Shown here: positions 1 through 8,900 of the stretch, in pieces | How positions within the stretch are numbered: the first letter of the stretch is position 1 | How the letters are laid out: each line of letters begins with the position of its first letter | Assembly: GCF_006965445.1 (NCBI RefSeq) | Contig: NZ_CP041356.1 | Coordinates: forward strand, 434,001-498,000 | DNA: 64,000 nt | Origin: Lactococcus protaetiae | GTDB lineage: Bacteria; Bacillota; Bacilli; Lactobacillales; Streptococcaceae | Direction of reading: 5' to 3' | Position numbers and translations under genes: made by a program | The notes under the pieces: model-generated | Told to the model about the DNA's origin: nothing | The model's database searches: none | Seen by the model: only the letters and a program-made list of their open reading frames with translations

Positions 1-204
1 GCGGACGAATATTTTTATAGTTCACATCGTAATAAATACTTTTATAATCCAGCTTATATTTATGAAACTAAATCCGTCAGTTTTGATGCGGCTCCTCTGG
101 AAGACTTTAATGGTATTTTTTGGTTTAGTCCTGAAATAGCAATCACTAAACTTAAACGCGGTTCTCACCAATGGGGCGTTCGTGAGTGGTTAAAGAAAAA
201 ATGA
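1..204 (+). CDS. C-terminal end of a nudix-like hydrolase (partial)
   Basis: An open frame runs from the window edge to a TGA at 202-204 and gives 67 residues. The tail contains FNGIFWFSPEIAI followed by HQWGVREWLKK. This pattern (FWF then E-x-A, then a short basic helix ending the protein) is like the C-terminus of nudix family NTP or ADP-ribose hydrolases. The catalytic nudix box would lie upstream of the window, so the family call is an inference. The gene is followed at once by a terminator at 211-251. Confidence 0.45.
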   Translation, partial: ADEYFYSSHRNKYFYNPAYIYETKSVSFDAAPLEDFNGIFWFSPEIAITKLKRGSHQWGVREWLKKK

Positions 205-210
205 TAAAAA

Positions 211-251
211 ACTGTCAGTATCCCAAATTTATGAGGCACTGACAGTTTTTT
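211..251. terminator. Bidirectional terminator built from the ACTGACAG motif
   Basis: ACTGTCAGT at 211-219 pairs perfectly with ACTGACAGT at 238-246 across an 18-nt loop. There is a T-run after the stem on the plus strand and an A-run before it, so it can serve both the nudix-like gene and rpiA. Confidence 0.75.
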
Positions 252-273
252 ATCTGCTCACAAACTTATCATT

Positions 274-289
274 CTGTCAGTACTGACAG
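274..289. repeat. Iterated palindrome CTGTCAGTACTGACAG
   Basis: Perfect 16-bp copy of the repeat that recurs through the window, lying directly downstream of the rpiA stop codon. Confidence 0.85.
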
Positions 290-291
290 AA

Positions 292-966
292 TTATTTTTC
301 AATGATTTTCACACCATCATGACCTGCTACGATAACTTTTTTAACCATGTTATTAAATAAACCATGTTCTACAACACCTACTGTCAAATCCAGCTCTTGG
401 GCAAGTTGTTCAGGATGTTTGATTTCACTGATGTGCAAGTCAATGAGATAGTGATGCATATCCGTGATTAATTTATTTCCTTTGTCATCTTCCCTCCATG
501 TTGGAGCATAGCCTGCCGTTGTGAATTTACGAAATATTTGTTCAGCACCGTACGGGATAACTTCAACAGGAACTTTGAATGACCCTAGGTTTTCAGAGAG
601 TTTCGACTCATCGACAATCCAAATATAGTCACGTGAGTAAGTGGCCACGATTTTTTCCATGAGTAATGCTGCACCACCACCTTTAATTCCATTTAGTTTT
701 GAGTCAACCTCATCAGCCCCATCAACAGTCAAGTCAACAAAATCTACTTCATCAATAGATTTTAGTGGAATACCGAGCTTTGTCGCTTGATCGCTTGTTA
801 CACTAGATGTTGTCACGCCTATAATGCTTAGCCCCTCATCATGAATACGGCGTCCTAACTCCTCTACAAAAAACGCTGCTGTTGAACCTGTCCCCAATCC
901 CACAGTCATACCATCTTTGACAAATTCTGCGGCTTTTATTCCAACTTGTTTTTTTAAATTTTCCAT
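292..966 (-). CDS. rpiA: Ribose-5-phosphate isomerase A
   Basis: 224 residues, the normal RpiA length. It interconverts ribose 5-phosphate and ribulose 5-phosphate in the non-oxidative pentose phosphate pathway, in the cytoplasm. Visible family motifs are GLGTGSTA near residue 23 (phosphate-binding loop), DGADEVD near 82 (catalytic aspartates) and [11 protein letters not shown] near 95. The start is an ATG with an AAGGA ribosome site 8 nt upstream. A promoter carried in the repeat module upstream (-10 at 1004-1009) appears to drive it. The gene is monocistronic and ends at palindrome 274-289 and terminator 211-251. Confidence 0.95.
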   Translation of the reverse strand: MENLKKQVGIKAAEFVKDGMTVGLGTGSTAAFFVEELGRRIHDEGLSIIGVTTSSVTSDQATKLGIPLKSIDEVDFVDLTVDGADEVDSKLNGIKGGGAALLMEKIVATYSRDYIWIVDESKLSENLGSFKVPVEVIPYGAEQIFRKFTTAGYAPTWREDDKGNKLITDMHHYLIDLHISEIKHPEQLAQELDLTVGVVEHGLFNNMVKKVIVAGHDGVKIIEK

Positions 967-1003
967 TTTTATTCCTTAACTGTCTTCTGTCTATGTGTCC
1001 TCA

Positions 1004-1033
1004 ATTATACCAAGATGTGAGCAACTCCGTCAA
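1004..1033 (-). promoter_or_regulatory. Promoter of rpiA inside repeat module R2
   Basis: On the minus strand a TTGACG -35 (1028-1033), an 18-nt spacer and a TATAAT -10 (1004-1009) are present. The spacer ends CTCACATCTTGG, the same sequence as in the related copies at 1163-1192 and 47053-47082. Confidence 0.65.
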
Positions 1034-1192
1034 GAAGCGTAGAGAAATTGGTTCTGCTGGTAGAGCAGGTTCCAGTTGCCACTTCGACTAATCGCTTCAG
1101 CGATGTAGCGAGAATGGACAGCGGAGCTGTCTTTTCTCATAGCTTCTGGTATTGCGAACTCGATTATACCAAGATATGAGGCTGATTGTCCA
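1004..1192. repeat. R2 module: two direct promoter-like repeats around an imperfect inverted repeat
   Basis: Two copies of CTCAYATCTTGGTATAAT in the same (minus) orientation, each with a -35-like hexamer 18 nt upstream (1163-1192 and 1004-1033), bracket about 130 bp. The bracketed DNA contains AGCGATG/CGCTACA-type short hairpins and no open frame. A second module lies at 47053-47202 and a decayed one at about 15905-16055. Confidence 0.5.
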
Positions 1193-1234
1193 GAACTAAT
1201 GAAAAAGACGAGATAGCACTCGCCTTTTTTATCA

Positions 1235-1897
1235 TTAGCTGATATAATCCTCTAAATACTGTGGATTATAAACCATAATCTTGTTATCAATGATATCAAT
1301 TACTTTTTCCATTTTTAGATCATGAATGATACGATTGACACTATTTCTTGTTGAAATACCGCAAAATCCTGCAATATCTTCATTGGTAACGGGAAAATCA
1401 ATTAAGATTCCTTCTTTTTTCATGATACCAAAGTCTTCAATCAGGCTATTGATGCAAGCACAAACTGCACCTTTTTTACCATTTATTGTCATTTTTTGTA
1501 GGACACTAAGGTTCATTGAAAGGCGACGTTTATAAAAGTCGTTTACAATCCTAAAAAGACGGAGATCACTTCGTACCCAATCCCAAAAGTCTGCGCGTGA
1601 AACACGATAAAAGCTTGCTGTATCAGACTCGACTCGGACATTAAAAACTGCTGAGATTCCTTCTTGTTGCTCCTCTTCAAGGAGCGATACAAAGTCTTGT
1701 TCTACGACATACGCGATATTAAATTCTCGACCATCACGAAGAATATTGCTGATTTTTGCGACACCTTCTTTCAAGATGTAGATATATTCTGATTCAATTC
1801 CTTGGTACATTACGTAGCTATGCTTTTTACGGGTAACGACAGGAACTTTTTTTTCTTCTAAAAGTTGTATGAGGTTGTCTATATGTTCGTTTGTCAT
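1235..1897 (-). CDS. Crp/Fnr family transcription regulator
   Basis: 220 residues. An N-terminal cyclic-nucleotide-binding-like beta-roll (about 15-115) includes IYILKEGVAKISNI, followed by a long helix (about 125-145) and a C-terminal winged helix (about 165-215) with TNEDIAGFCGISTRNSVNRII as the DNA-reading helix pair. I see no N-terminal FNR-type cysteine cluster, so oxygen sensing through Fe-S is not supported. The gene lies 72 bp downstream of an MFS exporter in the same direction, with a 9-bp-arm palindrome between them (1925-1947) that may be its own operator. Lactococcal FlpA/FlpB/RcfB are relatives; which one it is cannot be told. Confidence 0.8.
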   Translation of the reverse strand: MTNEHIDNLIQLLEEKKVPVVTRKKHSYVMYQGIESEYIYILKEGVAKISNILRDGREFNIAYVVEQDFVSLLEEEQQEGISAVFNVRVESDTASFYRVSRADFWDWVRSDLRLFRIVNDFYKRRLSMNLSVLQKMTINGKKGAVCACINSLIEDFGIMKKEGILIDFPVTNEDIAGFCGISTRNSVNRIIHDLKMEKVIDIIDNKIMVYNPQYLEDYIS

Positions 1898-1924
1898 TTT
1901 TTTATGATTACTTTTTGAAAAATG

Positions 1925-1947
1925 TTATTGATACAATTTATCAATAA
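1925..1947. promoter_or_regulatory. FNR-like palindromic operator
   Basis: TTATTGATA-N5-TATCAATAA is a perfect dyad containing TTGAT and ATCAA half-sites, like an FNR box but with 7 rather than 4 nt between them. It is 28 bp upstream of the Crp/Fnr gene start, a position that suits autoregulation. This is inference. Confidence 0.5.
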
Positions 1948-1969
1948 TTGTTTTAGGGTTGCTTTTTTA

Positions 1970-3184
1970 TTATACTACTACTTTTTGTTTTTTTCCGTGA
2001 ATAAGGTAGTAAATAATCCAAACTGCAATAACGGCTGGAGCACTATAAAGATAAAGATTGCGGAAACCACTCATTCCTTGACCCAATAGCGGGATGATCG
2101 CACCCAAAACGATTGGACCTCCGCCAACACCTAGGTCAAGAAAGCCAAAGAATGTCGATGTGGCAACTCCAATACGTTCTTTGTTGGAGTCTCGAATAGC
2201 AATTGCTTGACCAAATGGTGCTACACCACCATACCCAAGTCCAAAAGCACCACCTGCAATCAACAACACGATGAAGCCTAATGTTGGGTTAAAGAAACCA
2301 GCAAGTCCTACAAGTAGCATTGCAACAGTAAAGAAGATAAAAGTGGGATGGAAAACCCAGTTGTCTCCTTTTGTATCAAAGATACGACCTGTCAATGGAC
2401 GAGAAAGGAAGATGAGAATGGCATACATTGTAAAGAATAACGACCCAGCAAGTGGAATATGAAGTGCTGTTGAGAATGAGCCCATTCCTGTTAAGATTGC
2501 AGAATCAATAAACCCAGCAAGGAATGCAACAATTGAGATAGGAAGGGCAGATTTTTCAATAAATTTATTAACACCTTTAGGTTGATTGGCAAGGGCGTGT
2601 TCTCGCTCACTTGGGCTTAGTTCTTTCACATGAACAAAGAAAATAAGAACAAAGGTAAGAATAAGTAAAACTGATGCTAATCCTAAAAGATAGCTAAATC
2701 CTAGTGAAGAATAAATCATAATTGAAAGCGCCGGTCCTACTGCAGCAGCAAGTGTTACAGAAAGAGCATAATAGCCAATTCCTTCACCGCGGCGTGATGC
2801 AGGGACGATATGACCTGCAATGGTTCCTGAAGCTGTTGCTCCAATCCCAAAACCTGCTCCCTGAATGATACGAATAATAAAGAGTAACGGAATATTAGTT
2901 GTGAGATAATAACCAAAAATTAGGGCAAGAAAAAGAATACCTCCGATATATAGTAGTCGTTTCATTCCAAGTTTTGTGATAGTAATCCCTGTCCACACGC
3001 GACCAATCAAGGCCCCAATAACGAAAACACTTGAGAGTGATAAACTCACTACGGTAGATTGATGAAGCTGTTGAAGGGCATAAGTGCTGATGGATGATGT
3101 CAAAACATAAAAGACAATATAAAATAAAAAGCTGATTAATGTGTTAATGACGAAAGTAGGGGTAAAGATACTTTCTTTTTTCAT
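1970..3184 (-). CDS. MFS transporter (probable drug exporter)
   Basis: 404 residues with about 12 hydrophobic segments. The motif-A region between helices 2 and 3 reads GRVWTGITITKLGMKRLL and is imperfect relative to the classic GxxxDRxGRR. A central polar loop lies near residues 190-215. Substrate unknown. The start is an ATG with a GGAAA site. It precedes the Crp/Fnr gene by 72 bp on the same strand, so co-expression or regulation by that protein is plausible. Confidence 0.8.
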   Translation of the reverse strand: MKKESIFTPTFVINTLISFLFYIVFYVLTSSISTYALQQLHQSTVVSLSLSSVFVIGALIGRVWTGITITKLGMKRLLYIGGILFLALIFGYYLTTNIPLLFIIRIIQGAGFGIGATASGTIAGHIVPASRRGEGIGYYALSVTLAAAVGPALSIMIYSSLGFSYLLGLASVLLILTFVLIFFVHVKELSPSEREHALANQPKGVNKFIEKSALPISIVAFLAGFIDSAILTGMGSFSTALHIPLAGSLFFTMYAILIFLSRPLTGRIFDTKGDNWVFHPTFIFFTVAMLLVGLAGFFNPTLGFIVLLIAGGAFGLGYGGVAPFGQAIAIRDSNKERIGVATSTFFGFLDLGVGGGPIVLGAIIPLLGQGMSGFRNLYLYSAPAVIAVWIIYYLIHGKKQKVVV

Positions 3185-3239
3185 GATGTTTCCATTTCTG
3201 TTTTTGATAAATATAATTTGTCAGTAAGGATATTAGACG

Positions 3240-3517
3240 TGTTCAGAAGTTCGTATTGCTTTTGAAGCCGAACTCACCTCTTTGATATGAGGTCACCTTG
3301 TCCATCTCCGCACTAATGTGCTACGCTATCCATTCTCGCTAAGCTGCTAAAGCAGCAAGTCGAAATGGTAAGAAGTCTAGTCGCTAAAGCGACTGACCTT
3401 ATGGTAGCTTTGCGTTCATTTACTCGACATAAATGCCGAGCACTTGACAGGTTGCGGATGAAGTAAGCGTATCTTGTATCAAAGCGTGGTTCAACGAAAA
3501 ATCAGAGCTTCTGAACA
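3240..3517. repeat. MITE-like non-coding element with 10-bp terminal inverted repeats
   Basis: TGTTCAGAAG at 3240-3249 is matched by CTTCTGAACA at 3508-3517. The ~258 bp inside have no convincing open frame but several small hairpins. They also carry a TCCATTCTCGCTAAG-type segment that recurs in other intergenic repeats of this window (3718-3767, 43758-43810). No target duplication could be defined. Confidence 0.45.
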
Positions 3518-3654
3518 ATCTTATTGTTAAAGTTTGCGTTCTGCACAAACTACTTCTTGCGTCAGAGCAAGAAATTTACTGACAGAAGTTTTCAATTACT
3601 GACAAGAAATCTATTAGTAAAATTGCATAAAAAATACGCCTTCTGGCACATTTT

Positions 3655-3834
3655 TTATCAAAACAAGAGCGTGCTAGCACTCCCACCTCTATAGGTGGGA
3701 GACGAAGCAGCTCTATCTCCGCTGTCCATTCGCTCTAAATCGCTAAAGCGATAAGGCGAAATGGCAATCTTTGAATTTCGCCCGACTAAATTCAGTAGGA
3801 GTTTCAACTCCTACTGAATAAGTCTGTGCTTCAT
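3655..3834 (+). repeat. Two-hairpin element R1, copy A
   Basis: Starts after ATTTTTTATC, then AAGAGCGTGCTAGC, hairpin 1 (CCCACCTC/TAGGTGGG), GAAGCAGC, an internal segment, GACTAAATTCAG, hairpin 2 (CAGTAGGAG/CTCCTACTG) and TAAGTCTGTGCTTCATT. The same order is found at 13735, 19314 and (longer or reversed) 13549, 16232, 43626 and 45151. The right end touches the stop codon of the small gene at 3835. No transposase is present. Confidence 0.6.
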
Positions 3835-4038
3835 TTATTTGACGAGTTGGATATTTCGGACTTCAAAAGCGCGTGAGCCATCGTCAGTGGTCATAAAACC
3901 ATGATGGTCTGTGACGTATTTAATGGCTTGTGCCATATTTTCAAATTCGCGGACAACATAGTTCAACTTTCCGTCAGCAGTGTAGTTAGGCATTACGTCT
4001 TCTTCGTATACTGACAGACTTTTAAATTCAAATTTCAT
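3835..4038 (-). CDS. Small conserved-looking protein of unknown function
   Basis: 67 residues, no signal peptide or membrane segment. It is a mixed polar sequence with YVVREFENMAQAIKYVTDHHG in the middle. I do not recognise the family. It is accepted as real because an AAAAGGAG site lies 9 nt before the ATG. Element R1 copy A abuts its stop codon, and a 23-bp inverted repeat lies 117 bp upstream of its start. Confidence 0.6.
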   Translation of the reverse strand: MKFEFKSLSVYEEDVMPNYTADGKLNYVVREFENMAQAIKYVTDHHGFMTTDDGSRAFEVRNIQLVK

Positions 4039-4154
4039 GATAAAAACTCCTTTTGATAGTGGTATATGGGTACAGATGCTAGCTTTCTGTACTCTGTTGA
4101 TTCACTTTGATTCAACTTACTCACTTATTTTAGAAAAAGTTTTCCCCAAGCACG

Positions 4155-4210
4155 ACACCAAACGTTGTTAACATTTGCTACAAGTCACAAATGTTAACAA
4201 CGTTTGGTGT
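4155..4210. repeat. Perfect 23-bp inverted repeat with 10-nt loop
   Basis: The left arm (4155-4177, beginning ACACCAAACGTTG) and right arm (4188-4210) are perfectly complementary. Each arm is itself nearly palindromic around GTTAAC. There is no T-run next to it, so it is not an ordinary terminator. It sits between the MATE gene end and the small gene at 3835-4038 and may be a double operator or a stable RNA hairpin. Confidence 0.6.
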
Positions 4211-4226
4211 TGTCAGCACGCTGACA

Positions 4227-4254
4227 GAAAAAAATCACTGACAGCGTGTCAGTG
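4227..4254 (-). terminator. Terminator of the MATE gene
   Basis: On the minus strand CACTGACA-CGC-TGTCAGTG (4236-4254) is followed by a run of seven T. The stem is again the iterated ACTGACA motif. Confidence 0.65.
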
Positions 4255-4461
4255 AGCTCTTGTTTATCATTAATGTCCTAATACTGTTTAACTTTGAAAC
4301 CTACGTTTTAAAAGTTGCTACGCTGTTAATATTCACTACGCGACTAGGTAAAACAACTCGCATATCCGTTGCTAATTTAGCAGTTTACAGCCAATGGACA
4401 TCGTAGCCCCTAATAATTTTACTTCGTAAAATTAAAGATGAGCTAGTGTGACGAAAAACTG

Positions 4462-5775
4462 TCAGTAACTTTTATCAGTATAAAAGCTTGTATTTATTTT
4501 TTCTTTCATCAATTTTCTAAATAAGATAAGACTCAAGACAAGAAGATTAAATCCATAAATTGTGAAAAGCAAGACAAAACTTGTTACTCCTGTTAGCTTG
4601 CAAGCTAACATTACCAAAAACATCACGAGATTAATCACAAAGGAATTTCGCAAAACAAATTTTTCTAAATTCATCGCTTGAAGAATTCCTTTGAAAATCT
4701 CGTAAGAAATAAAAAACATTGAACAAACAAGAGCAATCAACAAGTACATAGGAAAACGCGCAACAATTTCACTTGATGAAAAAAGAGCAGCAAATCGCTT
4801 AGCATTCCACAAAATTAAACCTGAAAAAATGAAATAAAATCCTGCACTACTTACGGTTGCAATCTTGATAATTCGAAAAATCTTTGAAAAATCTGCTTCG
4901 CCATAAGCTTTAGATCCAAAGATGGTTACAGCATTTTCATAGATATAAGTAGGCATTTTTATGATATTCAGCGCTTGAGCGCATAGCCCATAAATCGCTA
5001 ATGTAGTCACACCAAGTCGCGCAATCAAAGCTTCAAAGAAAATCGTAAAAATAACGCCTTCTAAAATTTCTTGCCCACCAAGAGGTACAGATTTTCTCAA
5101 AAGCTGTTTTATTTTTGTTGCTCTTTCGTCCCAAGCTTGTGCCAGTTTGTGCCGAACGACCCAAAATTGTAGAAAAACCATAACAAGTAAAGCAAAAATC
5201 GAGGCAATACTTGCTCCAATAATTCCCATATGTATCATGCGAACAAGGATTAAATTTAACAAAATCTCTAATCCTGTACTCACTAAGGAAATAACGAGAA
5301 TATCATTCGTTTTATTTTGAATTTTAATCAAATTTGCCGAAAGAAACATCATCAGTGTCAAAAAGATATACGGAGATTGAATGAGTAGATATACTGTCGC
5401 TGTTTCAAGCATTTTTCCATCAAAAGCGTACGTTATGGATAAAAATAAACGCCCAAACACAAGTGTGATGAGAGCAAAAATAATTCCGATGAGCATATTG
5501 ACAATAAGCGAAGACTTAATCAGTTGGAGAAAACCTTTCTCATCTGACTTCCCAAGTGCTTGTCCTCCTTCAATGTTGAACGCTAAAGCAACAACGCCCA
5601 AAATTCCACCTAATGCATAGAGCAGACTTTGTATCGTTGTGATTCCTGCCAAATTTTTGATTGACTGATTGACCGCCAAAAATAAAATCAGCTGATTGAT
5701 GATAAGCTGAAGAAAATTGTTAGTCATCAGTGGAAACGCAAACCTTTGGATTTCCTTAAATAGATTTTCTTGCAT
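4462..5775 (-). CDS. MATE family efflux transporter
   Basis: 437 residues with 12 predicted membrane segments in two six-helix halves and a cytoplasmic basic loop (KLAQAWDERATKIKQLLRK) near residue 215 that joins them, as in MATE proteins. These exporters couple Na+ or H+ entry to efflux of cationic compounds; the substrate here is unknown. It is transcribed alone and terminated at 4227-4254. Confidence 0.75.
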   Translation of the reverse strand: MQENLFKEIQRFAFPLMTNNFLQLIINQLILFLAVNQSIKNLAGITTIQSLLYALGGILGVVALAFNIEGGQALGKSDEKGFLQLIKSSLIVNMLIGIIFALITLVFGRLFLSITYAFDGKMLETATVYLLIQSPYIFLTLMMFLSANLIKIQNKTNDILVISLVSTGLEILLNLILVRMIHMGIIGASIASIFALLVMVFLQFWVVRHKLAQAWDERATKIKQLLRKSVPLGGQEILEGVIFTIFFEALIARLGVTTLAIYGLCAQALNIIKMPTYIYENAVTIFGSKAYGEADFSKIFRIIKIATVSSAGFYFIFSGLILWNAKRFAALFSSSEIVARFPMYLLIALVCSMFFISYEIFKGILQAMNLEKFVLRNSFVINLVMFLVMLACKLTGVTSFVLLFTIYGFNLLVLSLILFRKLMKEKINTSFYTDKSY

Positions 5776-5857
5776 TATTCTTTATTACTCCTGATATTTT
5801 TCTTGAAATCTTATTGAGTATAGCATAAAAAATCAGATTTTTCAGACTTTTCTTATT

Positions 5858-5875
5858 CTGTCAGTGTACTGACAG
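5858..5875. repeat. Iterated palindrome (18-bp variant)
   Basis: CTGTCAGTGTACTGACAG lies next to terminator 5876-5915, downstream of the activase gene. Confidence 0.75.
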
Positions 5876-5915
5876 CAAAAAAGAACTGATAGAATTTCTG
5901 TCAGTTCTTTTTTGC
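5876..5915. terminator. Bidirectional terminator after the activase gene
   Basis: GCAAAAAAGAACTGA pairs with TCAGTTCTTTTTTGC around a short loop, giving an A-run and a T-run on either strand. It lies directly downstream of the stop at 5920. Confidence 0.75.
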
Positions 5916-5919
5916 TCTA

Positions 5920-8900
5920 TCAATACCCGTGTGAACCCATCTGAACCATTTCGATTTTTTCTTCTTCATGATTCAGACGCTTTTTGGCTGTTGCCATCAT
6001 GAGACGAATGCGGTTCAGCTGATTGACAGAAGAAACGCCAGGGTCATAGTCGATTGGAGCGAGGTTCGCCCCTGGATATTGACGGCGGAGTTCTTTGAGC
6101 ATCCCTTTGCCGACGATGTGGTTGGGCAGGCAGCCAAAGGGTTGCAAGCATACGATATTCATCACATCTTTTTGGAGTAGCTCAATCATTTCACCCGTTA
6201 GGAACCAGCCTTCTCCTGTGTGATTTCCGATGGAAATGATTTCTTCAGTATTTGCAGCGACATCATAAATAGACTCGATTTCATCAAAGCGATTGGAATT
6301 TTTGAGGGCTTTGTTCATTGGTTTTTCTAGCATATTGATAATACCTATGAAAGTTTTTGCCATGAGTTTATTTTTCTTGGCAAAGCCAATTTCGTCGGTT
6401 TTCCAGATTTGATTGTAGAGGCTGTAGTTCATAAAGCCAATCAGATCAAGTACAACAGCCTCACCACCTTCTTCTTCAATGATACTAACAATGTCATTAT
6501 TGGCAGTTTTACTATATTTGACAAGGATTTCACCTACAACACCAACTCTAGGTTTTTTAATATCCAAAAGTTCAACATTGTCAAATTCTTCAACAATTTT
6601 CTTGGTATTCCGATTAAATTCAAAGATAGATGCTGACTCAACATTATGACGTGCTTTTTCAAGCCATTTTTTATGCAATTCATTGACTGAGCCTGCAACA
6701 GCCTCATATGGTCGTGTTCGATAAACTACGCGTTCGAAGAGGTCCCCATAAAGCACGGCAAGCATAAATCGTGTCAGAAGTGGCACTGTAAATTTAAAGC
6801 CTTTTTCCGTTCCTTGATTGCCCATAGACAAACTGACAACAGGAACTTGAGGAAATCCTGCATCAATCAGTGCTTTCCTGAGTAATGGAATATAGTTCGT
6901 TGCGCGACAACCGCCACCTGTCTGTGTCATCATGACAGACGTGTTATTGACATCATATTCACCAGACTGGAGCGCTTCAATGAGCTGGCCAATCGTAATA
7001 ATAGCCGGATAACAACTGTCATTATTGACAAATTTCAAACCGCTATTGACAGAAGCATTCGTTTCTGGCAACGACACTACGTTGTAACCAGAGGCCAAAA
7101 AGGCGGCATCAATCAAACCTTCTTGGTGAATCGGTGACAGCATAGGTAATAGAAGCGTATGTTTCTTCGCCATTTCTTTTGTAAACTGTGGCGTTTCTGG
7201 TACGAGTTCTGTCATTTCAAGTGTTGCTTCCACATTATGACGTTTCCGTTCGGAAACCGCCGCTTTGAGCGATCTTAGACGAATACGTACTGCGCCCATA
7301 TTTGAACCTTCATCAATTTTTAGAACAGTATAAAGTTTGTTATGTCCGCGCATGATTTCTTCAACTTGGTCAGTGGTGACAGCATCAAGTCCACAGCCAA
7401 AACTGTTGAGTTGTACGAGTTCCAGATTTTTATTCTTGCAAACGACCTGAGCCGCAGCATAAAGTCTTGCGTGATAAACCCACTGATTAACGACACGCAA
7501 ACCTGAAACTTCGGTCAGATGACTGATAGAATCTTCTGTCAGCACATGAAAACCTTCTTGAGTAATGATGTCAGCAATGCCGTGATTGATTTCTGGATCA
7601 AGATGATAGGGCCGTCCTGCAAGCACAATTGCTTTTTCGTTATTCAGATTGATTTGCATCAGCAGCTCTTCTGCTTTATCACGAATGTCTTTTTTGAAAT
7701 TTTCCAACTCATCAAAGCCGTGTTTGACTGCTGATTTGACTTCGTCAGTACTGACAGAAATCCCAGAAGCACTCAGCGCCTTATAAATATTGTCAGCAAC
7801 ACTATCAAACTGTGCCAGATTGATAAATGGATGAATATAGGCAACTTCACCCTCACGGATTTCATCAATATTGTTCTTAATTACTTCTGGATAAGACTGC
7901 ACAATCGGACAGTTGAAATGATTCTGTGCATTTTTTTGTTCTTCTTGTTCAAACAAAACAGAAGGGTAAAAAATCGTTGGTACTCCCTGATTAATCAATG
8001 CTTGAATATGCCCATGTGCCATTTTCGCTGGGTAACAGACCGTATCCGAAGGAATCGTTTCAATGCCTTGCTCAAAAAGCGCTTTGTCTGATTTTGGTGA
8101 CAAAACAACTCGGAAGCCTAAATCTGTCAACATCGTGTGCCATAAAGGATAATTTTCGTACATATTAAGCACGCGCGGAATCCCGATTTCACCACGTGTT
8201 TGCTTTTTCTTTGATAGACTGTGGTAGCGGAAAAGTTTTTTGTATTTGTAATCAACCAGATTGACTTTTTTGTCTTTCTTTTCGATTTTTATTTGAGTTG
8301 CCTTTTCTGCGCCACGTTCACAGCGATTTCCTGTGACAAATTTGCTTCCGTCATTAAATACTGTCAGCGTCATTTTGCACATATTTTCGCAAAGTCCACA
8401 AGTCATAAATTCTTTATGCGTTTGAAAATCTGTCAGTGCTGACAGACCCAAAATTTCTGACTTTTTACCCACAACTTCATGGTCAAGTGAGATTAAAGCA
8501 CAGCCATAAGCTCCCATCAATCCCGCAATTGACGGACGCACAACCTCACGTTCAGAAATTTTTTCAAAAGCGCGTAAAACAGCTTCATTATAAAAAGTTC
8601 CACCTTGGACAACAATCTTCTTGCCAAGTTCCTCAGGACGTTTAACCTTGATGACTTTGTAAAGAGCATTTTTGATGACAGAGTACGACAATCCTGCGGA
8701 AATATCGCCAACCGTTGCCCCTTCTTTTTGGACTTGTTTAACTTTTGAATTCATGAAAACCGTGCAACGTGAACCCAAATTAACCGGATGCTCAGCAAGC
8801 AAGGCTTTACCAGCGAAATCACGCACATCATGTTTCAAAGAATTAGCAAAAGTTTCAATAAATGAGCCACAGCCCGAACTACAAGCTTCATTAAGCTGAA

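Noticed and set aside
3185-3834. Coding gene in the 650-bp gap after the MFS gene
   Set aside because: No frame with a ribosome site; it is filled by repeats.
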